From: Wyeomyia smithii
Taxonomy: Eukaryota; Arthropoda; Insecta; Diptera; Culicidae
Length of the DNA: 64,000 nt
Assembly: GCF_029784165.1 (NCBI RefSeq)
Contig: NC_073696.1
Coordinates: 109,174,665-109,238,664 of the forward strand
Reading direction: 5' to 3'
Shown: positions 42,802 through 55,667 of the stretch, piece by piece
Numbering within the stretch: position 1 is the first letter of the stretch
How the letters are laid out: the number at the start of each line of letters is the position of its first letter
Translations under genes and position numbers: made by a program
The notes under the pieces: generated by a model
Databases searched by the model: none
The model's input: only the letters and a program-made list of their open reading frames with translations
Told to the model about the DNA's origin: nothing

Positions 42802-45800
42802 TGTGTATGTAGTTTCGTGTTCGTGAGAAGGAGATGGAGAAGACTCGTGTGTGTCAACTTGAGGGCATATTGCTCTCCACATCGCCAAAGCATAGCACTA
42901 AAAGATAAGTAGAAATTTGCTTGAACTATTCTAACAGGTTGTATGTAGAGTAATTTTGTATTTCATAGTTAAAATTTTACTGAAACCTGATCTCATTACA
43001 TAGTTTCCGATCATTGATGCACGAGTGAAGTAGAAAAAAAAACAAGTACTACCGTTTTTCAATTGGAAACGGTTAACTGTCACACTGCTGTATTCTCGAC
43101 TAAATTGTTTTCCTCTCTTTCACACTTGGTGAACGTGTGGAAACGTGGCATCAAAGTATGAGTATTGGCAGGAGTTGATATGATTTATTGCATTATTTGT
43201 AGGAACCGAAAAAGTGTTCGTGATTCTGATGTCGCAACGGTTGCTGTCTGTAATGGTGAAAAATTTTCAAATTTTGTTATCAGAATTTGGTACAGGTGTT
43301 TAGAGCAGATTATGTGAACTGCTGTAGTTGTATGAGAAAGATGACAGGCAATTTGATTGTAGGTATCCGTTCTCGTTAGAATGTGATACTGTTTTCTTTT
43401 TGCTGTTCGCATGATTCGACTTTTTACGCGTACAGATTTATCGTTTTAGGTGTAATGCCGGTTATGCCTCACGATTCCTATGGCGGTGGGTTCGTGCGTC
43501 ATTTGCTGTAGAATTCGGTGTAGCACTTTTCCATTAGAGTTGTTCGTTTCTGGTTGCGAGCTGCGTCTGAATTTTACTTGCACCGCCTAAGAAAATGTAT
43601 TTGGATTTTGGAATACTTAAAAATTCCAAATAAAACAATGCGATGGTTTTATTTCGATAGATATGTTTCCTTAATTCTATTTTGGATTTCTTTAGCTTTT
43701 GATTATATTTTTCTAGCTTCCACGCAAATTAGGGTAAATTTTGTTAAAGATGACACGGCTTCGAAACCATAAAACTAATAATGACAACATTGGCATTTTG
43801 CAAATTTATTAGGAATGTAGTATTGTTATTTATGCTTACATGCTTTTTTATATTTTTCGAGCTTTGGATGCATGAGTATTGCCAAATTTGAAATTTAATA
43901 GGAATATTCTCTCGTGCGTCTACGTAAACGATAATCGCGTTGTTACTACTTATTTGTCCTTACGCCGGTTTCCGTAGTGTGAATTATAATATTGATTGTG
44001 ATTAACGCTGAAACAGACTATTGACAGACTAACCTATTGCCTACACGAAAAACTGTCGGATTTCCATCCATTAATCTACGTGAAAATAACGTTTCGTTGT
44101 CATCCGTGTGTACGGCGCGCATAGTATTTACGAGATTGATAGCTTCCATATCGGTACGACGTGTTGAAATCATATATAACTTGCTTGAGGCTAGCTATCC
44201 GGCAAACTTTGTCCCGCTCATTTATATTTTCTTCATCTTAACTCTGGCCATTAACGACAGTTTCACTTGTTTTTTTAACCGAATATTCGTGACTTCAGGT
44301 GTGTTTTTCGCGGTATCGTAGCGTTTTATCTTTTAGGACAGACGAAGTCTATACCCTATACGAAAGACGTCGCTACTCGATCTGTGAGGTAGAAAACTAA
44401 ATGTCAAACCCCTAAAGACTCCGCGTCGGTACATTCCATGAGGTCGTATTATCTACAGATAAATCAACAACGCGCAATAATTCTCGATATAAAGAGGATC
44501 ACCTTACGAGAAGATGTTCGATTAAGTCCAGTATCTTGCGTATGCTTATTATTGCGGTGTTACTTCATCAAACTAAAAAAGTTCGGAACACATTATGAAT
44601 TTCGTGGCGGATGTAAAGAACTTGCGGGCGCGACATGTGGTCTAAAGAGCCCGACACTCGAAATTAGTGAATCGTTTACCAAAACGAACCCTGCTGTATA
44701 CCCTGCCCTTTTTCCAACATCCCAGTGATTTCTCGTGGAAGTGCAGAGGTGTTCTCGGCTTCCAATAAAGCGAGTATCACGTCAACATATTCCCATACAA
44801 ACTCCTTCTTTGACCTGCATTCGGATGCGATGCGGCCGGCGCTGGTATTGCCTTACATAAAGATAAAGATCTCCAGTTTTTACACATTGAGGATGCATGT
44901 TGGTCCCGAGCATCATCCATTGGTTCTTTGTGTAATTACAGCTGATCTGGCAATAACGGAGTAGCAACCGCTGGCGGACAATCATACTCATGCTCATGCT
45001 CATGCTCATACACAGGCGGTTCCTAAAGCTGCTTAGAATATGTTCCCTACCCTATAGTAACAATCTATTAACAATGAAATATAGTTTTTTTAGAAATAAA
45101 ATCCAGCAGCTTACAACTCAAATTATTAGACTCCAACAAATGAGTAGTCTCTCTAAAAAAAAGTGGTGTATTTTATGTGTTACCATCATTCGGTATAAAT
45201 ATTGCCTGACAATTATCAGAGCCAAAACGTAATGTCTCTGAAATCTCAGAGCGACGTAGGAATAGTTCCAACTCATATTGAGCTCACCAATCTCCCACAT
45301 CATCCTAAAATTGATTTTGAAATATTCATTATACAAACCCTAGCGAATAAGTTTATATTTAGCTCACCATCCAACCCGATACTGCATTGCTATCCCCAGA
45401 GCTACGATAACTAACCTTGTCTAGCCTATCTGAATTGTATTTCATTTTAATTGCAATTTCAAACAGAAGTAGACATTTTGTGCACATCTGCTCCCAGTTT
45501 CGGCTGTGCAAGGAAAATGTTTCCGGCATTCGGAAAATTCGGAAGCTTTAGAACTTGTCACCATAGCCCGCTCTAAGCCTCTGCATTTTGCCATTCTTTT
45601 ATTTATCAGCCTGCATGTCACAGTTTGTGCTACGTGGCTCGTCATGAAACAGTTTAGAACGGACTTGTGCAATTATAGCAAGTTTGCTTGTACTTTCATT
45701 AGTGAATAAATCAAAAGTTTTAGCCACCCCCATTTGTCAGAAAATTTCACTCTAATCTTTGCTGTTGGCACAGATTCAGATGTTTCTCATTAAAAAAGCG

Positions 45801-47370
45801 TCTCGATAAAGAAAAATATGTCCCCGTTATCAGTAGACATGTCCTGTTTTTTATATGCCTAAATCAATTTTGTCGTTCAATGAATACATTTTTTCAAACC
45901 TAGTTTCCATTACTACTGTATTTGTTTAAATCCATACGTAGGACACAACAGTTTATCATTCACATGCAACCGAATCGAGGGTACTACATACACGATTCAT
46001 CATAATTCCTTGCCGACATTCCGTTAATCTCTGCTGTTGAACAACATTTTAGTCACCCGTGCAACCCTTTCTACATCACAGCCCTAAGCCGCGCTTCAAA
46101 TGGAACATTCATTGCCCTTCAAATTCAGCGGGGATTTCTCGGGCCAGTATATTTCCGTGAAAATTACCACACCCAGTAATACTAATATTCTCCCCCAAAC
46201 ATATACAACATATGACCTGGCATGCACCGGACGACGCGGTTTCGTTAGCTGGCGAATATTTCCACTGCTGGATCACCGCAGTTTTATGCATTGATGGTAC
46301 CGTAGGTACACATACATTATGTGATTTGAACCACGTGCTGTGTGTTTTGTTTAACACTACGCTCGAAGAGCCGTGTGTTATTTTGAGACATACCGACCGG
46401 GCAGATATGCACCTCTATATTTACATATAATAGACGACATGAAAGGATGAGCGTGTTCAACAGTGCTGAGTTGAGTCCTATAAGTTGGCCCTGGCAAACC
46501 ATCCGAGGATGAACCATCCCAGGATGACAACTATCAGACGGCTTTTGCAAAGCAGTCGCAGCAGCACCGTGCGTGAAGGGGTTTTCAGCGTGGGATAATT
46601 GAGGTATATAAATTTCCAGTCGTTACGGAAATGGAATAAACTGTTAGGTTTTACTACTAATAAATTAGGTTTTGTGAGGTTTTACTACAGTTAAAATATA
46701 GATTATAAGTCAGAATAAAGAAAAATCGCGGAAAAAATTGAACCCCGATCAATCTTAGTTTTACTACTTTTCTCGTATAACCCAATTTCTTTTCGAAATA
46801 GTGTTGTACGTTTATATTCGATCGTATGTGGGTAAGATCTGTTATATTTCATGCATTTACGGCCTTTACATTGCTGTTCTTTGAGAGTAGGATCAGCCAA
46901 ATCAGCTCGACTCGAGTCGGTAAGAATCCGAAATCACTAAACATTTCAGAGCAGTGCTCCTAGTGGTAATGTTACAGCTTGATATGGTTTTTCATCCTAA
47001 TATGGTCAAATAATTTTAATATTCGAAAAGGAAATCTTTTTTGCAGATCATAATAAAACACAATTTGGTAGAAAGTAAAATTCATTCACATATAGTCGTC
47101 TTTAGAGAGATGGTCGCCAATTTCAAAGCAGCAGCATCACAAACTCCTGACTGCATTTTACAACTGTCAAGCAGGGATTCCACGTATGAAAATTTTTCAT
47201 ATATTTATAAGATTTTTGCAACACTAACGAAAAAAAATTACAGTTTTTAGCCCAAGCGCACACGCAAAATTTTTATTTGTTACTTTAAAAGTAATAAGGA
47301 AACTTCTTCCTTTTGTAATAAAATTGTAACTTAGAAAGTATTTACATTTATCTCCAGCGAAGTTACAAAT
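42802..47370. other. Intergenic, no gene recognised
   Basis: About 4.6 kb with only short open frames. It contains a (CATGCT)n microsatellite near 44985-45010. The 46090-46330 part is GC-balanced and not obviously repetitive. No splice-flanked coding segment could be supported. Confidence 0.45.
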
Positions 47371-47460
47371 AACCAGGGCCAGATTTGGGTGTTGTGGGGC
47401 CTAGGGCAAAAACTGTCGTGAGGCCCTCCCTCCTTAAAACATTTAGAGGTAAGATAATTG
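47371..47460. repeat. Second copy of the 'cagggccagatttggg' repeat
   Basis: Matches 32646-32740 over about 85 bp ('agggccagatttggg', 'ggggcct', 'aaaacattta.aggtaag'). The CAGGGCCAGATTT start resembles hAT termini, but no paired end was found. Confidence 0.5.
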
Positions 47461-47739
47461 CAGCAACGAAAAAATTCTCCTTTTCATAATAAATTTGGTA
47501 CTTAAAAAGCAATAGGATTCATCGTTAGTCAAGTAACAACACATACAGTTGTATATTTTGCACATGTTACTAGTGATGGAAATGAGCCGAATATGATGCA
47601 ATTGTCGTTTTATCTCGATCTGCACAACTCATGATGTGTTCAGACAGCGAGTAAACCTGAATCCTCTCAACCTATAATGAAATGATGATTTGGTGCATTG
47701 GGAAGAAAACAGAAACATGATTAGACTACATGACATGAG

Positions 47740-48345
47740 CAAATATTTCCATTTTCTGTGATAGTCAGGCAGCACTTAAAACCCTGAATTCTCCTTTCTG
47801 CTACTCTAAACTAGTGTGGGAATGCATCCTGTCGCTCCGAAAGTTAGGTATGAAAATCCAGGTTAACTTATACTGGGTTCCTGGTCATTGAGGAATCAAA
47901 GGAAACGAGAAGGCCGACTTACTAGCCAGACAAGGGTCATCTACTACCATTTTTTTGCTCAGAACCTTTCTGTGGAGTCTCCCCGAGCGCTCTAAAAGCT
48001 GAACTGGGTGAATGGGAGAATGCGACCATCAAAGCAAACTGGGATGTCATAAGCGGATTACGACAATCAAAAAGATTCATAGAGCCAAATCGCGAGAAGA
48101 GCCTCGTGCTGCTCAGGTTAAATAAAAAAAACTTGAGGACATTCACAGGTCTTATTACAGGGCACTGTCCGAGTAAGTATCATCTCAAGAAGATAGGCAA
48201 ACTTGATGATGATAAATGTCGCCTGTGTGGTTTCGAAAGCGCAACTTCAGAACATCTACTCTGCGAATGCCGAGTATTAATACAACGCAGATTGCGTATC
48301 TTCGGTAAGGGACACATAGAACCTACCGAAATTTAGAGAGAAAGT
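47740..48345 (+). pseudogene. I-like non-LTR element tail with RNase H, degenerate
   Basis: The translation shows an RNase H domain: CDSQAALKTLNSPF near the start and YWVPGH followed, after one in-frame TGA (47888-47890), by GIKGNEKADLLARQ. After a frameshift at about 47950-48100 comes the usual C-terminal tail, LITGHCPSKYHLKKIG and a C-x2-C ... H-x4-C knuckle (CRLCGFESATSEHLLC). RNase H after RT is typical of I/R1-type elements in insects. The RT itself is absent upstream, so this is a 5'-truncated dead copy. Confidence 0.85.
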
Positions 48346-48666
48346 CCTGGTGAGGTAATGAACTTCACACGAAGTGCGTTGCGCAACTGGGATAAATGTG
48401 CAATGTAGCAAGGACATGAACTCGCCAAATAGTGATGTACCTGCTCGTACGCACTTAGAGTAAGGTGAAGCATATCACAATAGATCAAACAATGGTCGCA
48501 GTGGTTCAGTCTTCTACAAGGAAAAAAAAGACTACATAAGCTCTTAGAAGCGATTCGCTCATTGTGTTTGTCTCTTCATACGCTCGTTGTTAGCGGAAGA
48601 AAGGAATATCATGTCGACTGAGTAGCAACAGTGTGGTGGAAGGGACTATTTCGGCTGTGCATCTTA

Positions 48667-48803
48667 GGCTCTGGTTATAATGGACGCGAATAACGGCGCG
48701 TGGCGATTCGCCTTGCCGTGTTTCAATGTACAGCCGTAAGTAGAGCTGTAGATTGAAACATGGTAGCCTCGCGCCGCAATTCGCGTTCACTATAACCAGA
48801 GCC
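48667..48803. mobile_element. PIF/Harbinger-like MITE, 137 bp
   Basis: The left end GGCTCTGGTTATAATGGACG and right end are inverted copies over 25 bp with two mismatches. TTA flanks both sides (48664-48666 and 48804-48806). A 3-bp TTA/TAA duplication and GG-initiated TIRs are typical of PIF/Harbinger MITEs. No ORF. Confidence 0.85.
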
Positions 48804-48806
48804 TTA

Positions 48807-49589
48807 GGCTTGATTTATATGTATTCAAATTCGCTAGAAGTGGTTATTTTCCATCGCTGCATGTTACTGGATGCTTCCGTTTCCATTTCATCCGGTGTAC
48901 GTTAACCAGTTTGCTTGTCGTACGCATACGGATTAATTGCTTGAAAATATAAAAATATAATAATTCGAAGTGTCCATATCACCTGGACACGACCATTATG
49001 GTTTTGGTTCAAATTGGGGGAATTACCTATTCATCTGAGTTCACTTTGGAAAAATCCAATTTTTGTTACGAAATATCGTTTATCTTAAAAAAATGGCTCT
49101 TTTAGGATGGTGATAAAACTACCGATAACACTGGTCGACATAAACGAAAAACAAGCTGTCCCAAAGCTCGAAATAGCTGCCCTAAAAATATATAGCTTTT
49201 TAACCATTCCTGTGAATTTCAGTGTCCCTAGCAATTACTACCAAAACGCGTCAACTTACGTGAGAGTTTGCATAGTTATTGTTCGTAAGGTTCGCCGCTT
49301 CAACTTAGCGTAACGAGAAAACCCATTTAAGTCTCTAAAAAAATCTTAGTGTTAGTAGTAAATTCGCAGGAATGGCTAAAAACCTATAATCTTTCCTTTT
49401 TCTAGTCTGAGATTTATGGCCACACCAGTGTGATTGAGTTTGAAATATTTCCTATGGAAGATAATTAGCTTACTTGCCAAAGAAATCTACGTCCTTGCTA
49501 GCGACCTTCTTCGCGGATGAAAACATGTGTACTACTTCATTTTATTCATCAATTCTCAGTTTTCGCAACTAAATGTACCACATCGATAT
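48807..49589. other. Intergenic, nothing identified
   Basis: AT-rich, without supported features. Confidence 0.45.
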
Positions 49590-50060
49590 TCAGCTAAATT
49601 CAGACAAATGACGCAACTTCCTGCGTCGGGAAAGTAAAATACTAAGTGCCCTGGCATCCAGGACGAGATAGATCTCGTCATCCATAACCACCGTCACGTC
49701 GCGATTCCCCGGAAAAATCGTCTTGACTCTCTTATTCATCAGCTGGATCATTGCCTGCAGCACCGAGACCAGTGGACGGGACTGCCGCTTTCTGATATAT
49801 AAGTTTATGTTCGCCAGGTACTTTTTCACTGTTTGGCCGGTCTCACCGACCAAGCGCATGCAGCAATGTAGCCACATTTTCGTCGGTCTTCCTCTTCAAC
49901 ATCCTTTGGAGCTTCTTGTCGGTCAGGGTCGTCGGCCTTCTGGAACCGGGCTTTGTTGTCACAAAGTGCCAAGATGTTGTAGTTGCCGGAACGGGCGTAT
50001 CCGGTGTCCAGAAAGTGCCACACGATGTCCGTTTGCGACGCGGTGAGGTACCGCACACAC
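49590..50060 (-). pseudogene. IS630/Tc1/mariner-type transposase fragment
   Basis: Two overlapping minus-strand frames join into one partial protein: a helix-turn-helix part with TDKKLQRMLKRKT, then TVKKYLANINLYIRKRQSRP, then VVMDDEIYL, where the first catalytic D is expected. A frameshift separates the halves near 49860. The second and third catalytic acids are missing, as the frame ends at 49590. It resembles mosquito ITm-superfamily transposases; the exact family is not determined. Confidence 0.65.
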
Positions 50061-50110
50061 TTATGAACGGAGCTTCACTGTTTTCTTGTTATCACGGTTA
50101 GAGTTCGACT

Positions 50111-50375
50111 TAGGGATGGGCAAATGGCTCACGAGCCGTTCATATAAACCGGTTTTTAGAAAACAGCGAAAGAACGAACGGCTCACGAAAATGAACCACG
50201 GTTCTTTAAGCGCACCAGAACTGCTGGTTCGCCCCAAAACCGAAGTTTACCGAAACAACACGAGCTCAACACACGTAAATCATTGTGAGCCATGAGCCGC
50301 TCATTTGAGTCGGTTCGCAACGGTGAGTGAGCAGTTTAGAGCCGCTCATGAAAAGAACCGTCTTGCCCACCCCTA
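50111..50375. mobile_element. hAT-type MITE, 265 bp
   Basis: Ends TAGGGATGGGCAA and TTGCCCACCCCTA are inverted with one mismatch. Flanks GTTCGACT (50103-50110) and GTTCGACG (50376-50383) agree in 7 of 8 bases. GGGATGGGCAA-type ends and 8-bp duplications are common in hAT elements. The interior is non-coding and rich in GGCTC/GAGCC inverted motifs. Confidence 0.82.
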
Positions 50376-50531
50376 GTTCGACGGATAGAGCTGTCAGTTT
50401 TTTTTTTCGCTGATTCATGGGTCACTATGATTGATGCTGCATGGGTGGTTTCGTCCGTGCGTGTTAAGATAAACCCAAGAAAAATCGGCAATTGACGTCC
50501 ATTTTTTTGCAAACGTTAACGCCTTTTGTGT

Positions 50532-50746
50532 TCAAAGCCAAGCCTTGGGTGCTACACTCCGTATCGGAATTCGACCTTCTGTTTTACTATACACAGACTT
50601 CGCAGCCGACTGTTAAGTGTACAGGACAATTGCGGGGCTAGCGCTACGATCCTACTGACACTAACAGTCTTTTCCGAGCCGGGACTCGAACATACGACGA
50701 CTGGCTTGTTAGGCCAGCATCGTACCTCGAGACCAGCAGGGAGATT
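50532..50746 (-). mobile_element. tRNA-derived SINE, family C
   Basis: On the minus strand it starts near 50746 with 'ctggtctcgaggtacgatgctggcc' (A-box region) and has a B box 'atgttcgagtccc' near 50690. It continues through 'ggatcgtagcgctagcccc' and 'aattgtcctgtacacttaac' to the 3' end near 50532. A degenerate second copy is at 3738-3921. Target duplications were not identified. Confidence 0.82.
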
Positions 50747-51483
50747 TTTTATTCAAAATCTCTTTTCTTTTCCTTACAAATTAAAGACGTAGGATGTCCG
50801 AAAAATACTGACAGATGATTTTTAAAGAAAATAAACCAAGAAATCCAGAAAAAAAAACATATTTAAACTGTCTAATTCAGGTAGGGGGTATTACAATCGA
50901 CACCAAAATTGGATTTTTTATCGATGCCAAACTTGTGCTTTTTCGTAGTCACATTGTATGGAATAATCCGTATGCTTTTTGAAATCACATCACGATCTCT
51001 GTACGGCTTTAGAGAAAAACACAAACGTGTGCAAGCCATGTTGAAAACACACATCTCATCGCATTGAAAATCATTTGGATTTGGTACAATCAGGGGGATG
51101 GCAACATGCTATCTCTTTCTATGTTGAATGAGTGAAGAGTCTTCACGACTAAAGTGAAAAGTATATGGAATTTTTGCTGGGCGCCTGCCTCGGGGCTTTA
51201 CTTTTAAATAAAGCCCCGATATGTTGTCTACTGTCAAACGTGTAAAGTTCAGATAAGGCTGCCATCCCCTTGGGTACAATACTCATGCCAATCTAGTAAA
51301 CTCATTTTCGCATCTCCGGCAACACTGATCACATGGTATTACACCTTTTCATTTCAAAGTAAACAGTCAATTAAGCTAAAGAACAGAACGATGGTGTTTT
51401 CAATTAAACATTCGAGCCGTTGAGAGCAAAAGTGGTACCTGTGCCATTAAGTAAATTTTTCAGGAGACACGATAAACGAAATC
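50747..51483. other. Intergenic with repeat scraps
   Basis: Bases 50880-50975 ('aatcgacaccaaaattgg...ttgtatggaataatccgtatgc') match 59630-59745. A hairpin with 11-bp arms TCGGGGCTTTA/TAAAGCCCCGA lies at 51190-51219. No gene. Confidence 0.55.
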
Positions 51484-51498
51484 ACTCGAATAGTAAAC

Positions 51499-51532
51499 AG
51501 TGCGTCTTGAACTGTCCTACAGATCAGACGTT
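51499..51532 (+). promoter_or_regulatory. Internal Jockey promoter (Inr plus DPE)
   Basis: The first transcribed base would be A51499 within CAGTG, an initiator-like context. AGACGT at 51526-51531 sits exactly at +28 to +33, matching the downstream promoter element RGWYVT. Jockey-type elements are known to carry this arrangement so each full-length copy brings its own promoter. Confidence 0.75.
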
Positions 51533-51656
51533 TTTTCGGTTGCTTGTGGACTGGTCTTTGACTGCCTATAGCTTCAAAGTTTGTGTTTTGTCAGTGTGTC
51601 TTTTAAAGATTACCTGAAAGTTATTTCCCATCAGTCTTTCTCAAGACTACCTACTT

Positions 51657-53021
51657 TTGAATTTAACATTTGTTTTAACTTTTTTCGTATCACCTGAAAT
51701 GGCTGGACGGAAAAAGAAACCTCGCATCGCTGCGGGGAGGAAAAGAGAGGCATCTCTTTCTGACACATCGAGTGTCTGTAGTGACAATCCTTTTGATATT
51801 TTGCCTGAGCAAGAAGCTGGTGAAATGGAAGTTATTAATAATGAAACTATACAAAATATAAAATCTTTAAAAAAGGAGAAAGTTCCACCTATTGTGGTAA
51901 CTATTTCTTCTGAATTTAATATATTCAAAAAGGAACTTTCAACGTTTGTTTCTGACGTTAAAGTTACCTATCAAATTGGCCGTAGAGGTGAATGCCGCTT
52001 ATTAGCCGACTCAGTAAAGGGTCGTGATCGTCTTGTTCAGTATTTAACTGACAAGATGTACAAATTTTTTACATATGACACCAAGAACACCAAGCCGTTT
52101 AGGGTTGTCTTGAAAGGTCTCACCAACGATCAAACCGTTGATGAGATCAAACTTACTTTAACAGAATTACTTGGCATAGCCCCTACCCAAGTAATTCTAA
52201 TGAAACAAAAATCACGAGGCGAAAACAGTCAGAGAACTGGAATTTCCCTTGTTAATTATTTAATTCATTTTAACCGCAATGAGGTTAACAACTTAAAAAT
52301 TTTTGAAAAAGCACATGCTTTGTATAATGTGCGTGTAAAGTGGGAAATTTATAGGAAATATGGCGGAGGTGAAAAGCATATCACCCAATGCCGTACTTGC
52401 CAACGTTATGGCCATGGTTCCAAATTCTGTAACATGGACCAAAAATGTCCTAATTGTGGAGACTCTTCTCACAAAAAGGACACATGTACTGTGAAAGAGA
52501 GTAAAAATTTTCGCTGTGCGAATTGTAACGGCAACCATATGTCAAATTTTTATCAATGCCCAGTCCGTTTAGCAATTGTTAAGGCAAGGCAAGGTAAACA
52601 AAATTCAATTTCACAATTAAAACCAACTTCAAAACAAAATTCTCCAAGCGTACCAGTGACGCATAGTTTACCTACTCCTTTGCATACCCGTTTAACTTAT
52701 GCACAGGTTACAGGTAGTTCGAACATTATACCGCCTAGTGTTGGTAGTTCGAAAATGACCGTTAATATGGGTAAGCAAAACAGGCTAGAAAATAATTGTA
52801 CACCTATCACTCCAGCTAATATTGCTGCCGAAAATATTTTTTCTAATGTCAACTGCCTGGGGCCTATTACGGCAGGTAAACTTTCTTTTTTGCAACAGGC
52901 AATGTTCGATCTTATGAACGCCATGTTGCAGGCAAAATCAATGTTTGAAGCCATTCAAATAGGCACAAATTTTACTATTAAAATTGTTTCTAATTTAAAA
53001 TTTAGCAATGATTTTAAATAA
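51657..53021 (+). CDS. Juan-like ORF1, Gag-like RNA-binding protein
   Basis: 454 codons, open; the more natural start is the internal ATG at 51699 (MAGRKKKPR), since the first 14 residues are hydrophobic and outside the usual family start. The N terminus is basic. The middle resembles an RRM/PRE_C2HC-type region (FRVVLKGLTNDQTVDEIK near residues 150-165). Three zinc knuckles follow: CRTCQRYGHGSKFC, CPNCGDSSHKKDTC and CANCNGNHMSNFYQC; the third has altered spacing. This is the nucleic-acid chaperone that packages element RNA. The stop overlaps the ORF2 start in another frame (53008-53021). Confidence 0.9.
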   Translation: MNLTFVLTFFVSPEMAGRKKKPRIAAGRKREASLSDTSSVCSDNPFDILPEQEAGEMEVINNETIQNIKSLKKEKVPPIVVTISSEFNIFKKELSTFVSDVKVTYQIGRRGECRLLADSVKGRDRLVQYLTDKMYKFFTYDTKNTKPFRVVLKGLTNDQTVDEIKLTLTELLGIAPTQVILMKQKSRGENSQRTGISLVNYLIHFNRNEVNNLKIFEKAHALYNVRVKWEIYRKYGGGEKHITQCRTCQRYGHGSKFCNMDQKCPNCGDSSHKKDTCTVKESKNFRCANCNGNHMSNFYQCPVRLAIVKARQGKQNSISQLKPTSKQNSPSVPVTHSLPTPLHTRLTYAQVTGSSNIIPPSVGSSKMTVNMGKQNRLENNCTPITPANIAAENIFSNVNCLGPITAGKLSFLQQAMFDLMNAMLQAKSMFEAIQIGTNFTIKIVSNLKFSNDFK

Positions 53022-55667
53022 AACAATTAAAATATTAAATTGGAATGCTCGCTCATTGAAGGCCAATGAGAATGAGCTTTTTAACTTTTTAACAGTAAAT
53101 AATGTGCATATTGCAATTATTACTGAAACATTTTTGAAACCTAACATAAAATTAAAATATGATCCCAATTACGTGGTTCATAGATATGATAGGATTCAGG
53201 GTTCCGGCGGTGGAGTTGCAATTGTTATTCATCGCCGAATCAAACATCGTGCTCTTCCCCATCTTGAGACGAAAGTTATGGAAACTTTGGGAATTGAAGT
53301 TCAAACTGAACTTGGGATTTTATTTATTGCCGCAGCATATTTACCATTTCAATGCACACGCGAGCTCAAAAATTATTTTAAAGGTGATTTACAAAATCTC
53401 ACCAGAAATCGTTCGAAATTTTTCATAATCGGCGATTTTAACGCTAAACATCGTTCATGGAATAATTCTCAAAGTAATTCCAATGGCAAAATTTTATTCA
53501 ACGATTGTTCTTCAGGATACTATTCTATTTTGTCTCCGAATAGTCCTACATGCTTTTCTTCTGTAAGAAACCCTTCAACAATTGATTTGGTGCTTACAGA
53601 TCAAAGTCATGTATGTAGTGATTTGATCACACATGCTGTCTTTGATTCTGATCATCTTCCAATAACTTTTTCTTTATCACATGAATCAGTTTTAAACCCT
53701 ATGAGCTCTGTTTTTCATTATAACAAGGCTAATTGGGAAAGATACAAAACTCATATTGAGAGAAATTTCAATAATGAGCTTGATTTGCAAAACGAAGTGA
53801 ATATTGATTCCGCTTTGGACGCATTAAAATGTGCAATTGTTGATGCCAGGAATTATTCTGTTCCAAAGGCTCAAGTGAAATTTGATTCACCAATAATTGA
53901 CGAAAATCTTCAACTTCTAATTCGTTTTAAAAATGTCCGCAGACGTCAATATCAACGTTCTCGTGACCCTGTTTTTAAAACTATTTATAAAGATTTACAG
54001 AAAGAGATTAAACATAGATTTACTCTTCTGAGAAATCAAAATTTTGAGACTACAGTTGAAAAATTGAAACCATATTCAAAACCATTTTGGAAGCTGTCGA
54101 AGATTCTTAAGAAACCTTCAAAGCCTATTCCAGTTTTAAAAGATGGTGAACGTTTTCTTGTATCCAATGAACAAAAGGCTCAAAGACTTGCTCAGCAGTT
54201 TGAGAGTGTTCATAACTCAAATTTGAATTTTGTGAGTCCAATTGAAAATGAAGTCACACGTCAATTTGATTTAATTTCTTCCCAGAATTTTTTACCTGCA
54301 GAAATTATTGAAACTAACTTGAATGAGATTAAATCAATTATTAAAAATTTCAAAAATATGAAAGCACCTGGTGACGATGGAATCTTTAATATACTAATCA
54401 AACATCTCCCTGAGAGCACAATGGAATTTTTAGTAAAAATTTTCAATTGCTGCTTCAAAATTGCATATTTTCCCAAATTATGGAAAAATGCAAAAATTAC
54501 TCCCATTTTAAAACCGGATAAGAACCCAGCTGAAGTTTCAAGTTATCGACCAATCAGTTTGCTTTCTTCAATAAGTAAACTGTTTGAGAGAATTATTCTT
54601 AACAGAATGTTGTCACACATCAACAAAAATTCAATTTTTGCAAATGAACAGTTTGGATTTCGCCATGGGCATTCCACAACATCAATTGCTCAGAGTTACT
54701 AATATGATACGAGCTAACAAATCTGAAGGTTATTCCACTGGAGCTGCTCTTTTAGACATAGAAAAAGCATTCGACAGTGTTTGGCATAAAGGTTTGATTG
54801 CGAAATTGCAAACTTTTAATTTTCCAATTTTCCTAATCAAAATTTTAAAAAATTATCTTACTGATCGAACTCTGCAGGTTGTCTATCAGAATTCAAAATC
54901 TGATAGATTTCCTGTCAGAGCAGGTGTACCTCAAGGTTCAGTCTTGGGTCCAGTCCTGTACAACATATTCACTTCAGATCTTCCTGATTTGCCTCCAGGA
55001 TGCACAAAGTCATTGTTCTGCGATGACACAAGCATTTCCGTAAAAGGAAAAAGTCTTCGTGTCATATGCAGTCGATTGCAGAAAAGTTTAGATATTTTTT
55101 CTTCCTACTTGCAAAAGTGGAAAATCTCTCCCAATGCTTCTAAAACTCAAATGATAATTTTTCCGCATAAGCCTAGGGCTTCTTTCCTCAAGCCAAACAA
55201 TAATCACGTTGTCAAGATGAATGGGGTTATTTTAAGTTGGTCCGACAAGGTTAAGTACTTGGGACTAAGTTATGATAAAAAAACTTATTTTCAAAGAGCA
55301 CATTGAGAGTATACAAGCCAAGTGCATCAAATATACGAGATGTTTATATCCTCTCATTAACAGGAATTCTAAACTTTGTTTAAAGAACAAACTTTTGATT
55401 TACAAACAAATTTTTAGACCAGCAATGCTTTATGCTGTACCGATCTGGTCAAGTTGCTGTTCAACAAGGAAGAAAACGCTTCAAAGGATTCAGAATAAAA
55501 TTCTGAAAATGATTTTGAAGCGTCCTCCTTGGTTTGGTACACTCGAATTACATAGACTTACTGGTGTTGAACCATTAGAAGCTATGTCAAATAAAATTAA
55601 TAACAATTTTCGACAAAAATCGTTGCAATCCTCAATTGCTACGATAAGCTCTCTTTATAGCCAATAA
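53008..55667 (+). pseudogene. Juan-like ORF2, endonuclease-RT with two frameshifts
   Basis: The AP-endonuclease is intact: NWNARSL, the catalytic TET region, GDFNAKHRSW, and SDHLPI near residue 215. The RT follows with KAPGDDGI, YRPISLLSSISKLFERI, FGFRHGHSTT, DIEKAFDSVWH, GVPQGSVLGP and the active-site FCDD in place of the usual FADD/YADD. Frame 1 runs 53008-54702; a one-base shift near 54680-54690 moves to the frame ending at 55306; a seven-A run near 55277-55283, one A more than the frame needs, shifts to the last frame ending at 55667 (LIYKQIFRPAMLYAVPIW block). No RNase H. The first shift removes the RT active site, so the copy cannot move itself. Confidence 0.92.
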
